36,029 bases of DNA from an uncultured Collinsella sp. (GCA_902490305.1 CABUDI010000018.1:1-36029), one strand, 5' to 3'; positions 8,121 through 16,338 are shown, counted from the first letter of the stretch. The notes: generated by a model from the sequence alone, not told the origin. A program made the numbers and translations.

Positions 8121-8642
8121 ATGGAGACTATCGAAGCACTCATCCACCGCCGCAGCTGCCGCAAATACAGCGATCGTCCCGTCGAGGCCGAAAAGCTTGC
8201 ACGTATTATCGAAGCCGGCCAATATGCACCGAGCGGCATGGGCCGCCAACCGGTGACGTTTGTCGCCGTCACCGACCCCGCGACCGTCGAGCGTCTCTCA
8301 CAGCTCAACGCCCAGGTCATGGGCAGCAACAGCGACCCCCTCTATGGCGCCAAGACCGTTGTGGTGGTACTGGTCGACCGCAGCGTGCCCACGTATCTGG
8401 AAGACGGCTCGCTCGCCATGGGCAACTTGCTCAACGCCGCCTATGCACTGGGTGTCGATTCGTGCTGGATTCACCGCGCGCATGAGGTCTTTGACTCGCC
8501 CGAGGGCCTGGAGCTGCTGGCCAGCTGGGGCCTGCCCGCCGACGGCAGCCTGCGCGGTGTCGGTCACTGCATTCTGGGCTATGCCGAGGACACGCTACCC
8601 GAGGCAAAGCCGCGCCGCGACAACGTGGTGTATGTAAAGTAA
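8121..8642 (+). CDS. Nitroreductase-family protein
   Basis: Small FMN-dependent oxidoreductase of the nitroreductase superfamily, 173 residues. The N-terminus ETIEALIHRRSCRKYSDRPVE is the classic opening, with the RRSxRKY basic residues that bind the FMN phosphate. GQYAPSGMGRQP follows at about 34-45. Near the C-terminus GVGHCILGYAED matches the family's second FMN-contact strand. Its short length fits the subgroup that lacks the extra helical insert. The start at 8121 has AAGGAG 6 bases upstream. It probably reduces quinones, nitro compounds or flavins with NAD(P)H; the physiological substrate is unknown. It is a single gene ended by a hairpin at 8648-8669. Confidence 0.9.
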   Translation: METIEALIHRRSCRKYSDRPVEAEKLARIIEAGQYAPSGMGRQPVTFVAVTDPATVERLSQLNAQVMGSNSDPLYGAKTVVVVLVDRSVPTYLEDGSLAMGNLLNAAYALGVDSCWIHRAHEVFDSPEGLELLASWGLPADGSLRGVGHCILGYAEDTLPEAKPRRDNVVYVK

Positions 8643-8647
8643 TTAGT

Positions 8648-8669
8648 TCCGCCGTTCTAACGAACGGCG
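8648..8669 (+). terminator. Hairpin after the nitroreductase gene
   Basis: A perfect 9-base-pair stem, CCGCCGTTC and GAACGGCGG, with a TAAC loop begins 6 bases after the stop. The following bases are not a strong T-tract, so termination may be incomplete. Confidence 0.55.
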
Positions 8670-8721
8670 GGCTCGTTGACGCTGCGCGGGCCGCATTCAC
8701 GCCAATCTGACGTTCAATTTC

Positions 8722-8750
8722 GAGGGCGCGACCAGAAGGTCAGCGCCCTC
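8722..8750. terminator. Second strong hairpin in the 8.65-8.87 kb gap
   Basis: GAGGGCGC pairs with GCGCCCTC, continued inside by GACC/GGTC around an AGAA loop, with one bulged base. TCATTT follows on the plus strand. It may back up the hairpin at 8648. Confidence 0.5.
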
Positions 8751-8823
8751 TCATTTCACGTCACCTTGGCGCAAATGCGGCTCGCTCGCTTTTGGCGACT
8801 GACATCGAATGAGCCACTGTCTT

Positions 8824-8860
8824 GGGCAGCTAAAAAAGCCCCGTCCCAAATTAGCTGCCC
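8824..8860. repeat. Inverted repeat with a GGGACGGGG loop core
   Basis: Perfect 10-base arms (8824-8833 and 8851-8860) enclose a 17-base loop. On the minus strand the loop contains GGGACGGGGC followed by TTTT. It lies just beyond the stop of the one-TM protein gene at 8871 and may end its transcript. Its layout resembles the repeats at 12923 and 15095. Confidence 0.55.
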
Positions 8861-8870
8861 CACTCGCAAC

Positions 8871-9446
8871 TTATCCCGCCGATGGAGTTATTGCCGTTTC
8901 GCTCGTCTGATTCGCATCGACGTCGTCGCCTTGCTTGTCTTCGTCCTTTTGCACATCGGCGATGGTGGAGGCCGCCGCAACGATACCGCGCTGGGGCGCG
9001 ACGCTCGTCTGGGCCTGAGCGCCCTCGACAACTTCTGTACCTACATGCGCGAGCTCGGGCGATTTAAACATTGCGTCCAAGTTGGCGCCACCGCCGGCAT
9101 ATCCGAGCGCAGCGAGCGCGATGACGATCACTGCAACGGCGGCCACGATCGGCACGTAGCGATGCCAGCCGGCGGGATTGAGCCCGCTGCGGCGAGCCGC
9201 CCCGCGGCTAATATAACCGAGCGTTCCGTCGTGCTTGAGCTTTGAGCCCACCACGCGTTTGCGGCCCCACAGCGAGGACTCGGCCTGCATTGCCAAGCGG
9301 GCGCTTGCCGAAGGATAGCCGTATTTAGTGCGCTTGAACGAGCCATCAAACCCCGAGGCGTGTTTGCCCCACGTCACCGATGTTGTGCGTCGGTTGACCG
9401 GCGCGGCACTCCGCCTTCTGCGGCTCGGTTTTGAAGTCTCAGCCAT
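8871..9446 (-). CDS. Single-pass membrane protein of unknown function
   Basis: I do not recognise a family. The 191-residue protein has three zones. A strongly basic, cytoplasmic-looking N-terminal region covers 1-97, with an SRRRRS-like patch near 7-13 and many Arg/Lys. One transmembrane helix follows at about 98-117 (YVPIVAAVAVIVIALAALGY). The tail, to 191, is acidic and low-complexity, rich in Ala, Asp, Gln and Thr, and presumably outside the cell. The inside-positive pattern fits N-in, C-out. The ATG at 9446 has only GAGGG about 4 bases upstream; a further start at 9500 is less family-plausible. Adjacent genes give no functional hint. Confidence 0.7.
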   Translation of the reverse strand: MAETSKPSRRRRSAAPVNRRTTSVTWGKHASGFDGSFKRTKYGYPSASARLAMQAESSLWGRKRVVGSKLKHDGTLGYISRGAARRSGLNPAGWHRYVPIVAAVAVIVIALAALGYAGGGANLDAMFKSPELAHVGTEVVEGAQAQTSVAPQRGIVAAASTIADVQKDEDKQGDDVDANQTSETAITPSAG

Positions 9447-9530
9447 ATGCCCTCGCACGCCGTAACCAAATCGAAACAATAACGCTTTGGACTGTAGCAC
9501 ACGCGTCGCGCGCGGTCACGGGCGCCTCGC

Positions 9531-10748
9531 TCAACGGTCATCGTCCTTCAGCAAGCGCCACAGCGTTGTACGGCTTATGCCCAGCACCTCCGCCGCACGG
9601 GTTCGGTTGCCGTGGAGATGGTCTACAACCAAATGCGCGATATCTCGCTCGATATCGGCCAGCGGTCGCAGGATATACAGGTCACTTTCGAGCGTCGGGG
9701 CGCCAAAGGTTGCGGTCTTAATCACGTCCTCTTGGGCGAGTACTTCCTCCGCCACAGCGCGGTCCACCGTGCCCGCCCCCACCAATATATACAGTCGTTC
9801 CGAGACCTCGCGGAGCTGCAGATAATTGCGCGGCCAGCGGTAAGCATCGAGCGTCTTCGTCGCCGCGGCAGACAGCGTGGGCGCTGCCGTCCCAAATGCA
9901 TCAGCGAGATATTCCAAATAGCGCGCGACCTTCGTCGACGCGGCTCCCTGCTCGGCGATTGCCGGCGCCACGCTCACCGCACAGGCGAAGCGCTCGGTCA
10001 CAAAGGCGGCTTGATCACTTTCGCCGCCGCCCGGCATGTCATTCGCCGTCAGCACCACATGGCAGCGCGTCGCCAACGCGGTGTCGGCCATCGTGGAAAC
10101 GAGCTCGCGGAGGCGCTGGGGGCCAACCGCATTCCAGCCCTCAATGCAAAGTGTCAGCCCCGTTTGGAACAGCGGCGATTCGGAGCTTTTGAGCACATGG
10201 CGCCAACCGCGATCGGTGAGTTCATCGAGCGCGACGGAAACAAAGGGTTGATCGGCAAAAGGGCCATCCAGATAGAGGCGCTTGGCGATCTCGACCTGGC
10301 CCGCACCCAGCTCGCCCTCGAGCATAAGGGGCACGCCGCGCGCATAGCTCTCAGCGACCGGCGCAGCGACCGCAGCGGTACCCTCGACGATGCCGTACGC
10401 GCTCGATTCGTAGCGGGCCTCAACTTCGTCGGCGTTGAGCCACTCGATGCCCGCATGCGCTGCGGCGCCGCGCACTTCACGGACCACGACGACCCAGAGG
10501 CTTACGCTCTCTTTGTCAGCAGGGCGAACCGTCAGGCTCAGACGCGTACCCGCACGTCCCATAACCAGACGTGCGCCGTCTCCTATACGGTCGAGGCGCT
10601 CGGCGACAAAAGCCGCGACATCACGCTCAAGTGCCGCGTCATCCATGGTCGAGATCGCGACGTCCCCACGCGCATCGATTGCTAATGCCGACGCCCCGGC
10701 AGCAGCCAGGGCATCGATCAAGATATTCAGCTTGGCATCGCTATCCAT
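9531..10748 (-). CDS. NtrC-like regulator with degenerate AAA domain and Fis-type HTH
   Basis: A 405-residue protein laid out like a sigma-54 activator. The N-terminal region (1-105) matches no domain I know. A central AAA-like domain covers about 115-325, and a Fis-type helix-turn-helix covers 364-401 (ERDIAHLVVDHLHGNRTRAAEVLGISRTTLWRLLK in pieces). The AAA domain looks dead. The Walker A position reads GELGAGQV (145-152), with Gln for Lys, and the GAFTGA sigma-54 loop is absent. YRWPRNYLQLREV (303-315) still matches the WPGNVRELxN motif. It probably binds DNA and acts without ATP hydrolysis. The start at 10748 has AGGGG 7 bases upstream; the frame extension to 10949 is non-coding hairpin sequence. 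Target genes are unknown; the exporter gene upstream is a candidate. Confidence 0.82.
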   Translation of the reverse strand: MDSDAKLNILIDALAAAGASALAIDARGDVAISTMDDAALERDVAAFVAERLDRIGDGARLVMGRAGTRLSLTVRPADKESVSLWVVVVREVRGAAAHAGIEWLNADEVEARYESSAYGIVEGTAAVAAPVAESYARGVPLMLEGELGAGQVEIAKRLYLDGPFADQPFVSVALDELTDRGWRHVLKSSESPLFQTGLTLCIEGWNAVGPQRLRELVSTMADTALATRCHVVLTANDMPGGGESDQAAFVTERFACAVSVAPAIAEQGAASTKVARYLEYLADAFGTAAPTLSAAATKTLDAYRWPRNYLQLREVSERLYILVGAGTVDRAVAEEVLAQEDVIKTATFGAPTLESDLYILRPLADIERDIAHLVVDHLHGNRTRAAEVLGISRTTLWRLLKDDDR

Positions 10749-10873
10749 GATTTGCCCCTGTCCTCGGTGCCGTGCGACCGCCGACGGCCGCACGGTTGCA
10801 TGTTTCAAAATTGAACGATATTGCTCACCAAACACTATAGGGCAGAAGGGGCTGTACTGCGAGTATATGAGTT

Positions 10874-10961
10874 GCCCCGCATCGCCATCCTGGCGGGGCG
10901 ATAAGAGCTCTTCGGGACTTATAAACCTGCGGACAAGCCATACCCGCAAGAGCTCCTATCG
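10874..10961. repeat. Cluster of nested inverted repeats
   Basis: In the 267-base gap upstream of the regulator, GCCCCGC (10874-10880) pairs with GCGGGGC (10893-10899). A 13-base arm (10899-10911) pairs with 10949-10961 with one mismatch. TGCGG/CCGCA pairs inside the latter. It could be a terminator for the leftward exporter gene or a leader structure of the regulator. Confidence 0.5.
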
Positions 10962-11015
10962 CTCCACCTCAGGCGTGCGGCAGCCAGCACGCAGCACGCA
11001 AATCGGCTGCCTTGC

Positions 11016-12050
11016 CTACCAGATTCCCAGCACGTGCTGCATTCCCAAGCTCATGCACGCAATGCCAATCCAGCAGCAAAAGCCCAGCGCAATGGGCTTA
11101 CCACCCTTTTTGACCAGCTCGACGATATCGGTATTAAAGCCAATAGCCGCCATGGCCATCACGATAAAGAACTTCGACAGTTCCTTGATGGGCGCCGTGA
11201 TGGACACGGGAAGCTGAAACACCGTGGTGACCACGCTCGCCAGCACAAAGAACAGGACAAACATCGGAAAAGCCCGCTTAAACGAGAAGGTATTTTTGGC
11301 ATCGCCGCCGGCCTTGCGTGCCAGACGCATCTGCCAACAAGCAAGCGCCAGCGTGATGGGAATGATGGCCAGCGTCCTGGTGAGCTTAACAACCGTGGCG
11401 CTCTCAAGCACATTGGCGCCGGGATGCATGCTGTCCCAAGCGCTCGCCGCAGCCGTTACGGACGAAGTGTCGTTGATGGCGGTACCGGCAAACAGGCCAA
11501 AGCCCTCGTTGGTCAGGCCGAGCATGCCGCCGAGCGTGGGAAACACGAGTGCCGCGATAACGTTAAACAGGAAGATGACCGAGATGGCCTGGGCGATTTC
11601 GCGATTGTCGGCATCGATGACGGGCGCGGTCGCGGCGATGGCAGAACCGCCGCAAATCGACGAACCCACACCCACGAGCGTCGCGATCTTGCTCGGCACG
11701 TTCATGACGCGGCAGAGCACAAAGGCGATAACAAGCGAGGTCGAGATCGTCGCCACGATAATCGGCAACGACTGGGCGCCCTTGGACAGAATCTGTGAGA
11801 GGTTCATGCCAAAGCCAAGCAGAATGACCGCATGCTGCAGGATCTTTTTGGATGTATAGGTGACGCCGGCAGCGAGCGGTTCGCGACGGTCCTTGGGAAA
11901 GGCAAGCGCCAGAACCATGCCGATGAGGATGGCAAATACCGGCCCGCCGACCACCTCAACCTGTTTGCCGAGCAATGTTGCGGGGATAGCAATGACCAGG
12001 CAAAACAGGACGCCTTTCCAGCGCTCGCGTGCGGCATGAGCCAATTGCAT
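11016..12050 (-). CDS. YeiH/UPF0324-family putative sulfate exporter
   Basis: Polytopic membrane protein of 344 residues with about ten helices. Family motifs are present: LLGFGMNLSQI near 75-85, VGVGSSICGGSAIAATAPVI near 125-144, and TAINDTSSVTAA near 190. The family is annotated as putative sulfate exporters, and E. coli YeiH is the best-known relative; the substrate is not proven. The ATG at 12050 has AAGGA about 7 bases upstream, and the frame extension to 12113 is polar. A GntR/FCD regulator gene starts divergently 172 bases away and is the likely regulator of this gene, as often seen when an exporter and a regulator diverge. Confidence 0.88.
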   Translation of the reverse strand: MQLAHAARERWKGVLFCLVIAIPATLLGKQVEVVGGPVFAILIGMVLALAFPKDRREPLAAGVTYTSKKILQHAVILLGFGMNLSQILSKGAQSLPIIVATISTSLVIAFVLCRVMNVPSKIATLVGVGSSICGGSAIAATAPVIDADNREIAQAISVIFLFNVIAALVFPTLGGMLGLTNEGFGLFAGTAINDTSSVTAAASAWDSMHPGANVLESATVVKLTRTLAIIPITLALACWQMRLARKAGGDAKNTFSFKRAFPMFVLFFVLASVVTTVFQLPVSITAPIKELSKFFIVMAMAAIGFNTDIVELVKKGGKPIALGFCCWIGIACMSLGMQHVLGIW

Positions 12051-12222
12051 AGGGGATTCCTTCTTTCGGTCTGTTTTTTGCGACGGTTCATGATACGGCA
12101 ACGAGCGGGGCACAGCGCTGCAAAAGCATCCATCAGGTAATTGAATTACTCACCACGGAGGGCTGATTCGCGGCACAATAAACAACTGACATATGAGTGT
12201 GGTACAACAGCAGTGAGGCGCT

Positions 12223-12924
12223 ATGGAAGATTCGATGCACATCGGCGAGCAGGAAACGAGCCTACAGGACCAGTCCTATCACACCATTCGGCGCAAGATC
12301 GTCTATCTGGACTATAAGCCGGGCGAAAAACTCGGCGTCAAACAGCTTTGCGATGACCTGGATATGGGTCGCACGCCCGTGCGTGAGGCGCTGGTGCGCT
12401 TGGCGCAGGAAGGTCTGGTGCGCACCGTGCCCCAGAGCGGCACCTATGTCTCGCCCATCAACCTCACCCTTGCCGAGAGCGCCTGCTACATTCGCGAGCA
12501 CCTGGAAAAGCAGGTAATTGTAGAGTGCTGCGCCCGCGCCACGTCGGCCGGCATCGAGCAGCTCGACCGTGCCATCGCGCTGCAGGAAAAGGCCATGGCC
12601 GAGGATGACCGCATCGGCTTCTTTTTGAGCGACAACCTCATGCATCACATGATTTTTAGCATTGCATGCCGCAGCACCGTGTGGTCGTGGCTCGAGGCGA
12701 CCAACGCCGACCTGGAGCGTTTCCGCTGGCTGCGCGCTGCCACGCAGGTTCTAGACAATCAGGATATCGTGAATGAGCACAAGAAGATCCGCCGCGCCAT
12801 CGCCGGTCGCGACCCCATCGAGGCGAGCTTTTTGGTGAGCAAGCACCTGCACATGATGTTCCGCAACCAAACCGAGGTCTTAGACCAGTTTCCCGACTAT
12901 TTCGAAACCAGCAAGCTCCGCTAA
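12223..12924 (+). CDS. GntR-family regulator with FCD effector domain
   Basis: A 233-residue transcription regulator of the FadR/VanR branch. The winged helix (about 18-85) includes LGVKQLCDDLDMGRTPVREALVRLAQEGLV, with the near-invariant TPVREAL. An all-helical FCD domain (about 95-215) follows, and HHMIF near 143-147 and the later HKKI and KHLHMMF histidines fit its usual metal/effector site. The ATG at 12223 has GAGG 5 bases upstream; an internal ATG at 12235 is a weaker choice. It diverges from the YeiH-type exporter gene, which it may control. Such regulators usually sense small carboxylates, but the ligand is not visible here. Confidence 0.9.
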   Translation: MEDSMHIGEQETSLQDQSYHTIRRKIVYLDYKPGEKLGVKQLCDDLDMGRTPVREALVRLAQEGLVRTVPQSGTYVSPINLTLAESACYIREHLEKQVIVECCARATSAGIEQLDRAIALQEKAMAEDDRIGFFLSDNLMHHMIFSIACRSTVWSWLEATNADLERFRWLRAATQVLDNQDIVNEHKKIRRAIAGRDPIEASFLVSKHLHMMFRNQTEVLDQFPDYFETSKLR

Positions 12925-12975
12925 CCTGCCAAAAAGGGACAGGTATATTTTGGCAGGTTTTATCTGGGCAAACGC
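12923..12975 (+). repeat. 53-bp palindromic repeat, copy A (also a GntR-gene terminator)
   Basis: Perfect 12-base arms (12923-12934 and 12948-12959) enclose AGGGACAGGTATA, and TTTTATC follows. The left arm starts at the last base of the GntR stop codon, so the stem can terminate that gene. The sequence to 12975 matches 15095-15147 in inverse orientation at 48 of 53 positions. Confidence 0.8.
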
Positions 12976-13012
12976 AAAAGGCCCGGTTCCGTTAGATGCG
13001 GAGCCGGGCCTT
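12976..13012 (-). terminator. glmS: glmS terminator
   Basis: AAGGCCCGG and TCCG pair with CGGA and CCGGGCCTT with one internal mismatch. On the minus strand TTTTGCG follows. It lies 24 bases beyond the glmS stop. Confidence 0.88.
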
Positions 13013-13035
13013 AGTCGCTAGAACGGCGGAACCAA

Positions 13036-14883
13036 CTACTCTACCGTGACGCTCTTGGCCAGGTTGCGGGGCTGGTCAACGTCGCAGCCGCGCAGGATGG
13101 CGACCTCGCGGGCGAGCAGCTGCAGCGGAACGCTCGCCGTGATGGGGCTGAACACGTCGCGGACTGCTGGCACGCGGATGATGCAGTCGGCAATCTTGTT
13201 GATCTCCTCGTCGCCCTCGGTGGCAACGACGATGACCTTGGCGCCGCGCGCCTTGCACTCCATAAGGTTCGACACGGTCTTGTCGTAGGTGGCACTCTTG
13301 GTGGCCACGGCGATGACAGGGAAGCCCGGGTCGATCAGGGCAATGGGGCCATGCTTCATCTCACCGGCGGCATATGCCTCGGCGTGCAGGTAGCTGACTT
13401 CCTTGAGCTTGAGCGCACCCTCGTAGGAAATAGCGGCACCCATGCCACGGCCCACGAACAGTGCGGACTGCGCGTCCTTGCACAGCAGGGCGGCCTCATG
13501 AACGGCCTCGGTTTGGGTATCCAAAATCCACTGGATCTGCTCGGCCGTATCGGAAAGCTCGCGGAACAGCATGCGCGCCTGCTTGGTGGTCAGGCGGTAC
13601 TTGACCTGCGCCAGCAGCAGGGCCAAAAGCGTCAGGCTCACAACCTGGCCGATAAAGCTCTTGGTCGAGGCAACTGCGATCTCCTTGTTGGCTTTGGTGT
13701 AGATGACGCCGTCGCTTTCGCGCGCCACGGGGCTGCCCACCACGTTGGTAATGCCGAAGACCTTGGCACCCTTGATGCGCGCGTCGCGAATGGCGGCAAG
13801 GGTATCGGCCGTCTCGCCCGACTGGGACACGGCAACGACAAGCGTCGTCGGCGTGATGATGGGGTTGCGATAGCGGAACTCGCTGGCCGCCTCCACCTCG
13901 GTGGGGATGCGAGCCCAGCCCTCAATGAGATTCTTGGCAATGAGGCCAGCGTGATAGCTGGTGCCGCAAGCAATCACGTAGACGCGGTCGATGTCGTTGA
14001 GCTCCTCGAGCGAAAGGCCCAGCTCGTCGATGTCGAGCTCGCCGGCCGGCGTCATACGACCGACCAGCGTGTCGCGCACGACGCGCGGCTGCTCGTGGAT
14101 TTCCTTGAGCATAAAGTCGGGATAACCGCCCTTTTCTGCCATATCCAGATCCCAGTCGATGTGGGTGACCTTGGGCTCGATAACGTTGCCAGCCTCGTCG
14201 GTGTACTCGACGCCTGCGGGCGTAAGCTTGGCAAACTGACCGTCCTCGAGCACCACGACATCGCGGGTGGCGTCGATGAGCGCGATGACATCGGAAGCAA
14301 CATAGGAGCCGGTCTCGCCCACGCCGACCACGATTGGGGAATCCTTGCGAGCCACGGCGATAACGCCGGGCTCATCGGCACAAACAGCAGCCAGACCATA
14401 GGCGCCCACCACGTAGGTGCAGGCTTCGCGCACGGAAGTCATCAGATCATGTGTGTCGGCATAGGCCTCTTCAATCAAGTGGGCGAAGACCTCGGTATCG
14501 GTCTCGCTCTTAAAGTGATGGCCGCGACCCTCCAGCTCTTCGCGCAGCTCAGCGAAGTTCTCGATGATGCCGTTGTGGACGATGGCGATGCGACCATCGC
14601 AGCTGGTGTGGGGATGGGCATTGACAACGGAAGGCTTGCCGTGGGTGGCCCAACGAGTGTGGCCGATACCACATGCGGCATCGCTATCGATGTTAGAAAG
14701 TTCGCTCTCCAAGCCCGCTACCTTGCCCACGCGTCGGATGACGTCGAGGTGCGCCGCGGCGCCTTCGCCCACCTCGAGCGCGACGCCCGAGGAGTCATAG
14801 CCGCGATATTCCATGCGCTTCAGGCCCGTGACTAGGATGTTCTTTGCAATATCAGAGCCGGTGTAGCCGACAATTCCGCACAT
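13036..14883 (-). CDS. glmS: Glutamine-fructose-6-phosphate aminotransferase (isomerizing)
   Basis: Makes glucosamine-6-phosphate from fructose-6-phosphate and glutamine, the entry step to peptidoglycan amino sugars. The 615-residue length is normal. The N-terminal glutaminase domain begins MCGIVGYTGS with the nucleophile Cys2. GHTRWATHG near 75-83 and HNGIIENF near 104 are substrate-contact motifs. Two SIS sugar-isomerase domains follow; ACGTSYHAG and SQSGETADTL mark the first. The C-terminus DQPRNLAKSVTVE is the conserved tail that closes both sites. AAGGGA lies about 9 bases before the ATG at 14883. I saw no ribozyme-like leader of the Firmicute type; instead the 313-base gap holds paired operator-like sequences. 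Confidence 0.97.
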   Translation of the reverse strand: MCGIVGYTGSDIAKNILVTGLKRMEYRGYDSSGVALEVGEGAAAHLDVIRRVGKVAGLESELSNIDSDAACGIGHTRWATHGKPSVVNAHPHTSCDGRIAIVHNGIIENFAELREELEGRGHHFKSETDTEVFAHLIEEAYADTHDLMTSVREACTYVVGAYGLAAVCADEPGVIAVARKDSPIVVGVGETGSYVASDVIALIDATRDVVVLEDGQFAKLTPAGVEYTDEAGNVIEPKVTHIDWDLDMAEKGGYPDFMLKEIHEQPRVVRDTLVGRMTPAGELDIDELGLSLEELNDIDRVYVIACGTSYHAGLIAKNLIEGWARIPTEVEAASEFRYRNPIITPTTLVVAVSQSGETADTLAAIRDARIKGAKVFGITNVVGSPVARESDGVIYTKANKEIAVASTKSFIGQVVSLTLLALLLAQVKYRLTTKQARMLFRELSDTAEQIQWILDTQTEAVHEAALLCKDAQSALFVGRGMGAAISYEGALKLKEVSYLHAEAYAAGEMKHGPIALIDPGFPVIAVATKSATYDKTVSNLMECKARGAKVIVVATEGDEEINKIADCIIRVPAVRDVFSPITASVPLQLLAREVAILRGCDVDQPRNLAKSVTVE

Positions 14884-14953
14884 AGGATAAATCCCTTCGT
14901 TCGCGTGACTGCAAAACGTCCACGCACAAGGGGCGCTGAGACGTATAACGTCC

Positions 14954-15017
14954 GAGTATTGTACTCACGCAAACGCAAGCTGATATACCAGAAGTGGTAC
15001 CTCAACTTAGATACCAC
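14954..15017 (-). promoter_or_regulatory. glmS promoter region with operator-like palindromes
   Basis: On the minus strand TACAAT (14958-14963) is the probable -10 and lies in the palindrome GAGTA-TTG-TACTC (14954-14966). The -35 at 17 bases is poor. TACCA-GAAG-TGGTA (14986-14999) and GTGGTA-N12-TACCAC (14994-15017) cover that region. GntR-type regulators of amino-sugar genes use similar TGGT/ACCA half-sites; the protein here is unidentified. Confidence 0.45.
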
Positions 15018-15094
15018 CCGATGCACACACGTCCAGCCGGTCCAAACCACCACAAAAGCGCCTGTCCCCCTTCGTGGTGGTCGCGTTGGCAACA

Positions 15095-15147
15095 GCGTTT
15101 CCCCAGATAAAACCTGCCAAAATAAACCTATCCCTTTTTGGTTGGTT
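15095..15147 (-). repeat. 53-bp palindromic repeat, copy B
   Basis: Read on the minus strand it matches copy A (12923-12975) at 48 of 53 positions, including GGGATAGG where A has GGGACAGG. Two mismatches weaken the stem. It lies between the glmS leader and the lacI-type promoter, so glmS is bracketed by inverted copies. Confidence 0.78.
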
Positions 15148-15152
15148 TGGGA

Positions 15153-15186
15153 TGCTACAATCTGGCTTGTACTTGAAACGCATCAA
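15153..15186 (+). promoter_or_regulatory. Extended -10 promoter and LacI-type operator
   Basis: TG-C-TACAAT at 15153-15161 is an extended -10; the -35 is weak. TTGAAACGCATCAA at 15173-15186 is a near-palindrome with the central CG typical of LacI/PurR/CcpA sites. Its position just downstream of the expected transcript start suggests autorepression by the next gene's product. Confidence 0.6.
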
Positions 15187-15196
15187 AGGGGCCGCT

Positions 15197-16309
15197 ATGG
15201 CAAAGGTAAAAATCAGCGACGTCGCGCGCGAGGCCGGAGTTTCGCTGGGCACGGTTTCCAACGCGCTCAACCACCCCGAAAAGCTGCGCCCCGAAACCCT
15301 CAAGCTCATCAACGAGACCATCAATCGCCTTGGCTACCTGCCCAACCAAAGCGCTCGTCAGCTCGCGGGCGGCGCCACCAAGTCCTTTGGCCTGGTGCTC
15401 CCCCGTCTCGATCACGGCTTTTCGCTCCAAATCGCCAGCGGCGCCCACAACGAGGCCCGCAAGCACGGCTACGACCTGCTCATCGCCAACGCCGATAACG
15501 ACGATATTCTCGAGGACCATTACCTGCGCTACTTTATGGGCACCCAGATGTCCGGCGTCATGGTTCAGCCCATGGCATCCCCCGACTGGCACCCCGTCAT
15601 GGCCAAGATGCCCGTGCCGATCGTCCACCTGGACATCCATTGCTCCGAGCCCGGCTACTACGTAGCGGCCGACAACGAGGCCCAGGGTCGCATCATTGCC
15701 GAACTCGCCATCGCCCGCGGCGCACACCATATTGTCGTCGTCGGCCGAGCAGCATTTATGCAACTCACCCTGCGCGTCCTTGGCATTCATAAAGTGCTCG
15801 CTCTACACCCCGATATCAAGATCGAAGTCATCGACGCCGGCGAATGGAATACCGCCGCCGACGGCTACGGCATCGGCGCCCAAATCGCCGCGCGCCCCGC
15901 CGACGAACGCCCCGATTTTGTCGTCGGTCTGACCGACGTGCTGGCCTCAGGCGTTATCTCGGCGCTGGTCGACAAAGGCATCGCCGTCCCCGGGGAAGTA
16001 CGCGTAGCAGGTTGCGATGGCAACCCGCTCGCTTGGAGCGGATCGGTCCCGCTCACTACGGTAGCGCCCCCGGGCTACGAGATTGGCCGCAAGGGCGTTC
16101 AATTGCTCATGGAGCAAATCGAGAACAAGGCCCCGGCAAAGACCAAGCACGTCCACATCGGCTCTGCCGCGCGCACCGTCACCGCAGTCACCGCCGCCGA
16201 GGATATCAACCGCCAAGAACTGGTACGTCCGTTCCTACTGGAGCGCGCCAGCACCCAGGCAAGCACCCAGACCGACGCCACGGCCATCAACCTCGGTGCG
16301 TATCTGTAG
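15197..16309 (+). CDS. LacI-family transcriptional regulator
   Basis: A 370-residue LacI/GalR repressor. The N-terminal helix-turn-helix is KISDVAREAGVSLGTVSNALN (about 4-24), followed by the hinge region to about 60. A periplasmic-binding-protein-like sensor domain covers about 60-335, with two lobes. The last 35 residues, rich in Ala, Thr and Gln, extend beyond the usual end. The ATG at 15197 has AAAGGGG 6 bases upstream. The frame continues back to 15074 but that part includes the repeat and the promoter. No sugar transport or catabolic genes are adjacent, so its ligand and targets are unknown; glmS, transcribed divergently, and the HAD phosphatase are the nearest metabolic genes. Confidence 0.92.
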   Translation: MAKVKISDVAREAGVSLGTVSNALNHPEKLRPETLKLINETINRLGYLPNQSARQLAGGATKSFGLVLPRLDHGFSLQIASGAHNEARKHGYDLLIANADNDDILEDHYLRYFMGTQMSGVMVQPMASPDWHPVMAKMPVPIVHLDIHCSEPGYYVAADNEAQGRIIAELAIARGAHHIVVVGRAAFMQLTLRVLGIHKVLALHPDIKIEVIDAGEWNTAADGYGIGAQIAARPADERPDFVVGLTDVLASGVISALVDKGIAVPGEVRVAGCDGNPLAWSGSVPLTTVAPPGYEIGRKGVQLLMEQIENKAPAKTKHVHIGSAARTVTAVTAAEDINRQELVRPFLLERASTQASTQTDATAINLGAYL

Positions 16310-16338
16310 CACGCCCGCAAGTATGCTATGTCGCCGCT

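Noticed and set aside
13351..14835. 494-codon open frame opposite glmS
   Set aside because: Antisense shadow; glmS is unmistakable.
14884..15196. glmS ribozyme or other riboswitch upstream of glmS
   Set aside because: I found no glmS-ribozyme-like core; the gap is explained by a promoter, palindromes and repeat copy B.
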